From Steroidobacteraceae bacterium (GTDB taxonomy: Bacteria; Pseudomonadota; Gammaproteobacteria; Steroidobacterales; Steroidobacteraceae): a stretch of DNA of 64,000 nucleotides. The position numbers and the translations under genes are program-made. The notes below the pieces were generated by a model. The model ran no database searches. It was not told where the DNA came from and worked only from the letters and a program-made list of their open reading frames with translations. Positions 1 to 7,171 of the stretch are shown here, piece by piece; the stretch's first letter is position 1, and each line of letters starts with the position of its first letter. The DNA is taken from contig JABAQN010000018.1 in assembly GCA_019187495.1 (NCBI GenBank), positions 45,353-109,352 of the forward strand, given 5' to 3'.

Positions 1-2
1 GC

Positions 3-371
3 TACTTCCGCTGCATGGACCAGAAGCGCTGGGACGAACTCGCGGAAGTCTTCGCGCACGATGCCGTATGCCAATGGGACCCGCAGCCCGACGTCCTGCA
101 TGGACGGGAGGCGATCACGGCGTACATCCGGGCGGGCATCGAAAAGCTGGTCACCGTGCATCATGGCCACATGCCGGAAATCGAGATCACCGGACCGCGC
201 ACCGCGCACGGCATCTGGGCAATGTCCGATCTGGTCGTAGGTGAGGACTTTCATCTCGAAGGATTCGGCCACTACGAAGAGGACTACGTGAAGGAGGGCG
301 ACGGCTGGCGGATCAGGCGCCTTCGGCTGACGCGCCTGCGCGTCGATGTCCGGAAGAAGTCGGAGTTGTAG
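3..371 (+). CDS. SnoaL-like / NTF2-fold protein, 5' end outside the window
   Basis: The reading frame is open to the left edge, so the true start lies outside. The visible 122 residues contain a pattern typical of the SnoaL/ketosteroid-isomerase-like fold: an early stretch YFRCMDQKRWDELAEVF, then FAHDAVCQWD, then HGREAITAYI, and a late DGWRIRRLRLTRL strand. Members include cyclases, dehydratases, isomerases and non-catalytic proteins, so the reaction cannot be assigned. It is co-oriented with the catabolic cluster but separated from it by the opposed regulator gene, so it may be the last gene of a preceding operon. Family assignment rests on the motif pattern and the size of about 130 residues. 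Confidence 0.7.
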   Translation, partial: YFRCMDQKRWDELAEVFAHDAVCQWDPQPDVLHGREAITAYIRAGIEKLVTVHHGHMPEIEITGPRTAHGIWAMSDLVVGEDFHLEGFGHYEEDYVKEGDGWRIRRLRLTRLRVDVRKKSEL

Positions 372-438
372 CCGGACCCTGTCGGGTAACTCACGCGGTC
401 AAGATGAAGTGATGCACGAGGACGCGCGAGAGCGTGCC

Positions 439-1578
439 TCACCGCTGTGTCAGTCGTGCCGCCGTCTGCGCAATCAGTGCAATAAGCTCCGACTGGCGGC
501 GCACACCGGCCTTGCGGAAGATCGAATAGAGCTGGGTGCGGGCGGTCGCGCGGCTGATCCGCAGGTCGCGGGCAGCTTCATCGATCGTCGCGCCGCCTGC
601 GAGGCGAGTCGCGAGTTCCGCTTCGGCAGGCGTGACGCCGAGCAGCTGGCGTACGGTGGCCGGCGGCACCATCCCCTGTGGTCCGCCGGCACTCGCGTAC
701 ACGGCCACGACGGGCACATGATCGGCGCGCAGTTCCGCCGGTGAGCGCAGCGGGCGCACGGCGAGCGCCAGCGGTGGCGCACCGGTCTTGCGCGCAATGA
801 CGATGACTTCCGGCAGGCAAGTCGGGCCACCTTCCGGAGGGCCGGACGCGACCCGTGCGCGCTCGAGGATCGCCTTGAGCTGCTGTTGCGCATTGCCATC
901 GGACAGCACGAGCCGACCATTGCGCACCATCATGCCTTCCCCGGCCGCGAGAAGGCTCGCGGCACAGCTATTGGGCTGCACGACCCGCAGCTGCGAGTCG
1001 AGCAGGAAGCTCGCGACGGCGAGCTGGTCGAGCGCGTCGTGAAACTCGATTTCCTCGACGCGCAGGCCGTGCAGGCGGTCGAAGATCTCGATCGCCTGGC
1101 GAAGATGCGGCACGAGCGTCTCGACCAGGCGATAAGTATCCGCCTCGAAATTCCTGCTCTCGACGCCGCGACACAGACGCAGGCAGGCGGTGAAGCCGGC
1201 CGCCGTCCTGACATCCGTGCCGAGGACATAGCCCACGCCCCAGCGGGTGCACATGAACTGCCGGTAGTAGTCGTTGCGTTCGAGCGCAGCGGCACCGACG
1301 AACTCGTGCAGGGTAGTGACCCGGCCTTCGGGCAGATGGACGAACGGGTCGAGCGCGAACAGCTGATCCCGATAGGCGATGTTCACTTCGGGTTGTCCGC
1401 CGATGACGCTGATCAGGCTCACGGCAGCCGATCCGGGCGGGGAAAGCATGACCAAGGTGGTCTTGCTGTCGGTATGGCGACGAATCTCCCGCAAGAAGCC
1501 CTGCCAGGGGGGAGTCTCGATCACTCCCGCATAAAGCGTCCTCGCCAGCTCGGAAACGGCATCGAAGGGCTCGGCCAT
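439..1578 (-). CDS. LuxR-type helix-turn-helix transcriptional regulator
   Basis: This 379-residue protein has a C-terminal LuxR/NarL-type helix-turn-helix at about residues 315-372, seen as LGVTPAEAELATRLAGG, then TIDEAARDLRISRATARTQL and KAGVRRQSELIALI. The first 250 or so residues match no receiver or autoinducer domain I can recognise and may be a ligand-sensing region. It is transcribed divergently from the E1 alpha gene across only 77 bases, which makes it the obvious candidate local regulator of the catabolic operon. The start is ATG at 1578. DNA binding is well supported by the motif; inducer and regulon are inference. Confidence 0.85.
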   Translation of the reverse strand: MAEPFDAVSELARTLYAGVIETPPWQGFLREIRRHTDSKTTLVMLSPPGSAAVSLISVIGGQPEVNIAYRDQLFALDPFVHLPEGRVTTLHEFVGAAALERNDYYRQFMCTRWGVGYVLGTDVRTAAGFTACLRLCRGVESRNFEADTYRLVETLVPHLRQAIEIFDRLHGLRVEEIEFHDALDQLAVASFLLDSQLRVVQPNSCAASLLAAGEGMMVRNGRLVLSDGNAQQQLKAILERARVASGPPEGGPTCLPEVIVIARKTGAPPLALAVRPLRSPAELRADHVPVVAVYASAGGPQGMVPPATVRQLLGVTPAEAELATRLAGGATIDEAARDLRISRATARTQLYSIFRKAGVRRQSELIALIAQTAARLTQR

Positions 1579-1601
1579 ACAGCAAACGCACGATGTCTGG
1601 G

Positions 1602-1619
1602 TCCGGGCCGGAGTATAGG
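1602..1619 (+). promoter_or_regulatory. Candidate operator/-10 region between LuxR regulator and E1 alpha
   Basis: The 77-base divergent intergenic region contains an interrupted palindrome, TCCGG-G-CCGGA, at 1602-1612, followed directly by TATAGG at 1614-1619, which resembles a -10 box for the rightward operon. No convincing -35 hexamer lies at standard spacing. A repressor or activator site next to the -10 would fit control by the adjacent LuxR-type protein. This is weak evidence because GC-rich palindromes are common in this genome. Confidence 0.25.
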
Positions 1620-1655
1620 CTCAACCGCAATTCCGAACGTCACCGAGGGTCGTCG

Positions 1656-2642
1656 ATGTCTCTTCAGGTTGACCAGCGCCGGGAAGCTTACCGACGGATG
1701 CTCGCCATCCGGAGCTTCGAGCAGGCACTGCCGAAGCGCATCGCCGCAGGCGAAATTCCGGGTTCCGTCCACTCGAGTGTCGGACAGGAAGCGACACTGG
1801 TCGGCGCCTGCATGGCGCTGCGCGATGACGACTACATCACCGGCACGCACCGTTCGCATGGGCATCCCATCGCCAAGGGCGCCCGGCTCGCGCCGCTGAT
1901 GGCCGAGCTGATGGGGCGCGCCACGGGAGTCTGCAAGGGTCGCGGCGGTTCGATGCACCTGGCAGACCGCAGCGTCGGGATCATCGGTGAATCCGCGATC
2001 GTGGGCGCGGGCATTCCGCTCGCCACCGGTGCCGGATTGAGCGCCCTCGTGCGCGGAACGGGCCAGGTGAGCGTGGCGTTCTTCGGCGACGGAGCGGCGA
2101 ACCAGGGTGTCCTGTACGAATGCCTGAACATGGCGGCGATCTGGAAGCTGCCGGTGATCTTCCTCTGCGAGAACAATCTTTACGCGGCGACCACGCCGGC
2201 TAGCACTACCCACGCCCAGCCCGATATCGCAAAGCGCGCCGCGGGATTCGACATTCCGGGCGTGATCGTGGACGGACAGGATCTCGATGCCGTCTTCGAG
2301 GCGACGTGCGTCGCCGTGAAGCGTGCCCGCCGGGGCGAGGGCCCGAGCCTGATCGAAGCGAAGACCTACCGTTTCGACGAACACGCGATCGGGATCTTCA
2401 TGCCCTCGCATTATCGGACCGCCGATGAAGTCGAGCATTACCGGCGCGAACGCGATCCGCTCGCGCTCTATCGTATGCGGCTGCTCGAGGCCGGGCACGG
2501 CGAGCCGGAGCTCGCCGGAATCGAACACAGTGTTGCGCAGGCCGTCGACGACGCTTTGGCATTCGCGAAGGGCAGTCCACATCCGGCTCCCGACAGCATC
2601 TTCGACTTCCTTTACAGCAACCCCATTGGCCAGCAGGCCTGA
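1656..2642 (+). CDS. Thiamine diphosphate-dependent 2-oxoacid/acetoin dehydrogenase E1, alpha subunit
   Basis: The protein is the alpha half of an E1 component (PdhA/AcoA family), which decarboxylates a 2-oxo acid or cleaves an acetoin-like substrate using thiamine diphosphate. The diphosphate-binding motif runs from GDGAANQG at about residue 145 to the N of CENN near 172, and the N-terminal RSFEQALPKRIAAGEIPGS is typical of this subunit. Start ATG 1656 (MSLQVDQR) is chosen over an earlier ATG at 1593 because a GAGGG box precedes it and family members begin near this point. It is 328 residues, the normal length. The beta subunit follows after about 28 bases, so the two form an alpha2beta2 enzyme. 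The substrate is unknown. Confidence 0.9.
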   Translation: MSLQVDQRREAYRRMLAIRSFEQALPKRIAAGEIPGSVHSSVGQEATLVGACMALRDDDYITGTHRSHGHPIAKGARLAPLMAELMGRATGVCKGRGGSMHLADRSVGIIGESAIVGAGIPLATGAGLSALVRGTGQVSVAFFGDGAANQGVLYECLNMAAIWKLPVIFLCENNLYAATTPASTTHAQPDIAKRAAGFDIPGVIVDGQDLDAVFEATCVAVKRARRGEGPSLIEAKTYRFDEHAIGIFMPSHYRTADEVEHYRRERDPLALYRMRLLEAGHGEPELAGIEHSVAQAVDDALAFAKGSPHPAPDSIFDFLYSNPIGQQA

Positions 2643-2670
2643 GCCGGTTCCGGGGATCGCATCCGTGGAA

Positions 2671-3633
2671 ATGGCAGAACTCACCTACCTCGGCGCCATC
2701 CTGGAAGCAGAGAAGGAAGAGATGGCGCGCGACCCGCGCGTCATCCTGATCGGCGAGGACATTGCGCTCTATTCCGCGAGCGGAGCGCTCGGCAAGCTCG
2801 ATCCGAAGCGCACCTGGAATGCGCCGATCTCCGAACTCGGCTTCTCCGGCATGGCGGTCGGAGCGGCGATGACCGGGCTGCGACCGATCGTGGACCTGAC
2901 GATTGCCAGTTTCGTGTACCTCGCCTGCGATCAGATCATCAACCAGGCGGCGAAGATCCGCTTCATGACGGGCGGCCAGGCGAGCGTGCCGGTCGTCTTC
3001 CGCATGTCCATGTGGCACAACGGCGCGAACGCGGCCCAGCACTCCGATCGGCCCTATCCGATGTTCATGAATGTACCGGGGTTGAAGGTCATCGCGCCGG
3101 CAACGCCCGCCGACATGAAGGGCATGCTGAAAAGCGCCATCCGTGACGACGATCCGGTCCTGGTCTTCGAGGACAACGACCTCTGGGGGAAGAAGGAGGC
3201 CGTTGCCACGGACCCGGACCATCTGGTGCCGATCGGCAAGGCGGCGGTGCGCCGCGCAGGCACCGACGTGACCATCGTATCGATTGCGGGCTGCCTGCCG
3301 CACGCAGACGCGGCGGTCGGACAACTTGCGAAAGAGGAAGTTTCGGCGGAACTCATCGACGTACGCAGTCTCGTGCCGCTCGATCGCGCCACCATCCTCG
3401 AGTCGGTGGCCAGGACCGGGCGCCTCGTCGTCGTGGACTACGCACATCGCACGGCCGGCGCGGCAGCAGAGATCGCCGCAATCGTCGCCGAGGAGGGCTT
3501 CGCCACGTTGCGAGCCCCCATCCAGCGCGTCACGACGCCGGACGTGCAGATTCCCTTCAGCCCGAAACTGGAGCGCCCGCTTTATCCGAACAAGGACCGC
3601 ATCGTCGCGGCGGCGCGCAGGATTCTCCATTGA
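2671..3633 (+). CDS. Thiamine diphosphate-dependent 2-oxoacid/acetoin dehydrogenase E1, beta subunit
   Basis: This is the beta partner of the preceding gene (PdhB/AcoB family), 320 residues. It opens with the usual MAELTYLGAILEAEKEEM and contains LIGEDIALY, NAPISELGFSGMAVGAAM and a C-terminal transketolase-C-like domain with IDVRSLVPLD. ATG 2671 matches the family start; GTG 2665, better spaced from a GGGG run at 2652, is a possible alternative adding two residues. It probably acts with the alpha subunit in the cytoplasm. The lipoyl protein follows after a short gap, so the three genes look like one transcript. Confidence 0.9.
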   Translation: MAELTYLGAILEAEKEEMARDPRVILIGEDIALYSASGALGKLDPKRTWNAPISELGFSGMAVGAAMTGLRPIVDLTIASFVYLACDQIINQAAKIRFMTGGQASVPVVFRMSMWHNGANAAQHSDRPYPMFMNVPGLKVIAPATPADMKGMLKSAIRDDDPVLVFEDNDLWGKKEAVATDPDHLVPIGKAAVRRAGTDVTIVSIAGCLPHADAAVGQLAKEEVSAELIDVRSLVPLDRATILESVARTGRLVVVDYAHRTAGAAAEIAAIVAEEGFATLRAPIQRVTTPDVQIPFSPKLERPLYPNKDRIVAAARRILH

Positions 3634-3650
3634 TGAACGGAGCGCAAGTA

Positions 3651-3917
3651 ATGGCGAGCAAGCTCGTGATGCCGAAGTGGGGCATGGGGCTCACGGAGGG
3701 AACGATCGCGAAATGGTTGAAGGCCGAAGGTGATTTCGTCACCGAGGGCGAGCCGGTCGTGGAGATCGAGACAGCCAAGGCGGTCGAGGCCGCGTCGGCA
3801 ACAGAGAGCGGAAGACTGATGAGGATCCTGGTGCCCGAGGGCCAGACGGTCGAGACCTTCACCACGCTCGCCGTCATTGCGGCCGATGGCGAGGACTATT
3901 CGGAACTGCTGGATTGA
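3651..3917 (+). CDS. Stand-alone lipoyl-domain protein
   Basis: The whole 88-residue protein is a single biotinyl/lipoyl domain: KLVMPKWGMGLTEGTIAKW, then EGDFVTEGEPVVEIETAKA with the modifiable lysine at about residue 43, and a C-terminal EDYSELLD. The ATG at 3651 is preceded by GGAG at good spacing; earlier ATG and TTG codons at 3630-3633 overlap the E1 beta stop. In acetoin or pyruvate dehydrogenases this domain is normally the N-terminus of the much larger E2 acyltransferase. Here no E2 catalytic core follows and no E3 gene is nearby, so it may work as a swinging-arm carrier with an E2/E3 encoded elsewhere. Confidence 0.88.
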   Translation: MASKLVMPKWGMGLTEGTIAKWLKAEGDFVTEGEPVVEIETAKAVEAASATESGRLMRILVPEGQTVETFTTLAVIAADGEDYSELLD

Positions 3918-3949
3918 ATCAGGTCGTGCCAACGCACGGGGAGATGACG

Positions 3950-6274
3950 ATGGCTTTCAGAGTTGTGAACGTGATCATCATCGCAGGCATCTTTGCGGCG
4001 GTCGGTGCGCTGGCACCGGCTTCGCGCGCCAATGCCCAGGAAGCGGCCGGGAACGCGCAGGCAGCGGAGTCCTCCGGGCAGCTTGTCGAAGTGACAGTTA
4101 CCGCGCGCCGCAAGGCGGAACTGCTGCAGGACACTCCCGTGTCGGTTACGGCGGTCTCGGGCCAGCTGCTCGACCAGCTCAACGTCCAGGATATCGCGCG
4201 GGTGGCAGAACTCGCGCCGAACATCTCGATCGCGCACCAGCCGGTCAGCACCACGGCCGCGACGATCAGCATTCGCGGAATCGGCCAGACGGAAGCGGCG
4301 TCGACCGCCGAGATGGGTGTCGGGCTCTATCTCGATGGTGTGTACATCGCGCGCACGACCGGTGCCGTGTTCGACCTGGTCGATCTCGAGCGGGTGGAGG
4401 TACTGCGTGGCCCGCAGGGCACGCTCTTCGGGCGAAACTCCGTCGGTGGGGCCGTGCAACTCGTTTCGAAGCGGCCAGCGGACGACTTCGCGATAGAGGA
4501 AAAGCTGAGCTACGGGCGCTTCAGCGACTGGTATTCGCGCACCCGGCTCGACACCGGACTCATCGGCAACTCGCCGTTCAAGGCGACGGTAGCCTACCTG
4601 CACCGCGAACGGGACGGCGATTTCGACAACACGCTGGCGCCGGATGACAAGGATCCGGGCTCCTTCGACAACGACGCCGTCTGGGTCGCGCTGGCCGGCG
4701 AGTTCGGTGATCGATTCAGCGCCTACTACTCGCTCGACTGGAACCAACGCGATGGTGCCCCGCCGTTCTTCCAGCTCACCGTGGCCTCGCCGGACGTGGC
4801 GGCCTACTACGGACTGTCGCCGACATTCGGGGGAGCGCCGTTCGTCGTGAGCCGCGAGCGTCTCGAAAGCGGCCAGCTCGTGCCGCTCGGCAATCGCCTG
4901 ACCAGCGAATCCGAGACGGTCGGGCACGCCCTCACGCTCGAGGCAAGATTGACCGATGCGGTCACCCTCAAGTCGATTTCCTCGTACCGCTCCTTCGAGC
5001 AGCATCCCTATTGCAATCTGTCGGGCAACGGTCAGTTGCGCGGACCGGTGCTCGATCCGGTGACCTTCCAGTTCGCCGGAATCCAGGATCTCTACGGCCC
5101 CTACACCTGCGACAACCATCCGCAAAGGCAGCATCAGGTCTCGGAGGAGTTGCAGTTGCTCGGCGGCGCAGGCCAATGGAGCTACGTGGCCGGCCTGTAC
5201 TATTTCTCTGAAAAGTCCTATGAGCACAACCAGCAGCGGTTCACCTTCGTGCTGCCGGGCGGGCAGGCGGCACTCAACTTGACGCCGTTGCTCTCGATCG
5301 GCGGCGAGACGGAATCGACCGCCGGCTTCGGCCAGGTGAGCTATCGACCCGCGGCGCTTGCCGACAAGCTCGAACTGACGGCAGGTGCGCGCTACACGCA
5401 GGACAACAAGAAGTTCTTCTCGTCATTCTTCACCCAGAGGGGCGACAAGGATTTCTCGAATACTTCGTGGCTCGCCTCCGCCAGCTACAAATTCACCCGG
5501 GATGTCATGGGTTTCGCACGGGTTTCGACCGGCTACAAGGCGGGCGGATTCTCGGCGCGCTCCAACATCCTCGTGTCGTACGAGCCGGAAAAGGTCACCG
5601 CCTACGAGCTCGGCCTGAAGGCAGAATGGTTCGACCGGCGCCTGCGCACCAACCTCTCGGTCTACCAGAGTGACTACAAGGACCTGCAGGTGAACCAGTT
5701 CCGTGCGGGTTCCGGCGGGACCAACGCCGACACGACCAACGCGGCCGAGGCGACCATCCGGGGCTACGAGCTCGAGATCGCTGCGCGCCTTGCCGATGCC
5801 CTGACACTCGATGCCTCTTACGGATATACCGACCCCAAATACGACCGATACCTGTTCCGCGACCCCGTGACCAACCAGATCATCGACGTCAGTTCGCAGG
5901 GCAAGTTCTCGGACGTCGCCAGGGAAACCGTGCACGTGGGCGTGGAGTATGGCTTCCAGCCCTTCAGCGTCGGTCGCGCGTCGGCGAGGCTCGACTGGTC
6001 AAAGCGGAGCAGACGCTACTTCGGTCCGGGGCTGTTCGTCACGACTTACATGAACGAAACACTGGATCCGGGAACGGAGAACCTGCATGCCCGCCTGGCA
6101 CTCGCGGACATGCCGCTGGGATCCAACGGTTCGTGGGATGTGGGCCTGTGGGGAGACAACCTGACGGACCACAACAATGTCGGCTACGGCATCAGCTTCG
6201 GCGGCCTCGGCTTCGGTGGGGTGATGTACTCGCCGCCGCGCAGCTACGGCATCGACGTGAAACTGAGGTTTTGA
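3950..6274 (+). CDS. TonB-dependent outer-membrane receptor (copy 1)
   Basis: This is a 774-residue TonB-dependent receptor of the FecA/sphingomonad-type catabolic family. A signal peptide is followed by a TonB box in LVEVTVTARRK, the plug domain with RGIGQTE, LYLDGVYIAR, VEVLRGPQGTLFGRNSVGG, and a long barrel ending in VKLRF with the terminal phenylalanine typical of outer-membrane beta barrels. ATG 3950 is chosen because GGGGAG precedes it and MAFRVVNV starts a clean signal sequence. It is followed after one base by an SDR gene. It likely imports the substrate of this operon. It is a close paralogue of the interrupted receptor at 21498-23828. Confidence 0.93.
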   Translation: MAFRVVNVIIIAGIFAAVGALAPASRANAQEAAGNAQAAESSGQLVEVTVTARRKAELLQDTPVSVTAVSGQLLDQLNVQDIARVAELAPNISIAHQPVSTTAATISIRGIGQTEAASTAEMGVGLYLDGVYIARTTGAVFDLVDLERVEVLRGPQGTLFGRNSVGGAVQLVSKRPADDFAIEEKLSYGRFSDWYSRTRLDTGLIGNSPFKATVAYLHRERDGDFDNTLAPDDKDPGSFDNDAVWVALAGEFGDRFSAYYSLDWNQRDGAPPFFQLTVASPDVAAYYGLSPTFGGAPFVVSRERLESGQLVPLGNRLTSESETVGHALTLEARLTDAVTLKSISSYRSFEQHPYCNLSGNGQLRGPVLDPVTFQFAGIQDLYGPYTCDNHPQRQHQVSEELQLLGGAGQWSYVAGLYYFSEKSYEHNQQRFTFVLPGGQAALNLTPLLSIGGETESTAGFGQVSYRPAALADKLELTAGARYTQDNKKFFSSFFTQRGDKDFSNTSWLASASYKFTRDVMGFARVSTGYKAGGFSARSNILVSYEPEKVTAYELGLKAEWFDRRLRTNLSVYQSDYKDLQVNQFRAGSGGTNADTTNAAEATIRGYELEIAARLADALTLDASYGYTDPKYDRYLFRDPVTNQIIDVSSQGKFSDVARETVHVGVEYGFQPFSVGRASARLDWSKRSRRYFGPGLFVTTYMNETLDPGTENLHARLALADMPLGSNGSWDVGLWGDNLTDHNNVGYGISFGGLGFGGVMYSPPRSYGIDVKLRF

Positions 6275-6275
6275 T

Positions 6276-7166
6276 ATGAGCGGCACCAAGGCGGAGAACC
6301 GGAGAGGGCAGGTGTGCGTGGTCACGGGAGCCGGCAGCGGCATCGGCAGCGGGCTCGCCCGCCATGCCGCGGGCGTGGGCATGCACGTGATCGGTGCCGA
6401 CGTGGACACCGCCGGCCTGCAACGACTCGAGGAGGCGCTGCGCGCGCGCGGTCAGTCGATCGAGACCCGCCGCACCGACGTGCGCGACGAACAGGCCGTG
6501 GAAGAGCTGGCGAAGCACGTTTTCGACAGGCACGGCAAGGTGAACCTGCTCTTCAACAATGCCGGCGTCCTGGTCGACGGCAAGAGCTGGGAGCGCCCGA
6601 TGCGCGACTGGCGCTGGAGCTTCGAGGTCAACGTGTTCGGCGTGATCCACGGTATCCGCAGCTTCGTGCCGCGGATGCTGGGCCAGGGCGAGGCGGGAAG
6701 AGTGATCAATACCTCGTCGCAGGGTGGTCTGATGGGTGGCGGCACCTTCATGGCTCCCTATCAGGCGAGCAAGCACGCGGTGACGGTGATCACTGAAACG
6801 CTCCACACCGAACTCGCGCTCGAAGGCCCGACGATCACAGCGTCGTGCCTCTGTCCCGCGGAAGTTGCGACAGGCATCTGGAGTTCCGATCGCCTGCGCC
6901 CGCAGTCCGAGCGCAACCGGCTCGAGAGTGAGGCGGAACGGCAGTTCCATGATGCCGTGGCGGGCGCGGTCGCGAAGAGTCTCGATCCCGACGAGTTCGC
7001 CGCGCAGGTCTTCGCGGCGGTCGGGGCGGACAAGTTCTGGATCGTACCCACCGATCCATTCTTCCGTGGCGTGATCGAGTTGCGTACGCGGCGGATCCTG
7101 GAGGGCCTCCCGCCGCCCGCCACGGCCGACATCATGAAGATGTTCGAGCGCACCAAGGCCGGGTGA
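6276..7166 (+). CDS. Short-chain dehydrogenase/reductase (SDR)
   Basis: This is a classical SDR of 296 residues. It shows the nucleotide-binding TGAGSGIG at residues 17-24, NNAG near 91, a catalytic Ser in NTSSQGG, and YQASK with Y162 and K166. It has a C-terminal extension of about 40 residues beyond a minimal SDR. It would oxidise or reduce a hydroxyl/keto group with NAD(P)H in the cytoplasm. ATG 6276 lies just after the receptor stop, preceded by GAGG. The same receptor-SDR pairing is found, with the SDR truncated, between cysD and cysNC, so the pair was probably duplicated as a unit. The substrate is unknown. Confidence 0.9.
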   Translation: MSGTKAENRRGQVCVVTGAGSGIGSGLARHAAGVGMHVIGADVDTAGLQRLEEALRARGQSIETRRTDVRDEQAVEELAKHVFDRHGKVNLLFNNAGVLVDGKSWERPMRDWRWSFEVNVFGVIHGIRSFVPRMLGQGEAGRVINTSSQGGLMGGGTFMAPYQASKHAVTVITETLHTELALEGPTITASCLCPAEVATGIWSSDRLRPQSERNRLESEAERQFHDAVAGAVAKSLDPDEFAAQVFAAVGADKFWIVPTDPFFRGVIELRTRRILEGLPPPATADIMKMFERTKAG

Positions 7167-7171
7167 CGGGG

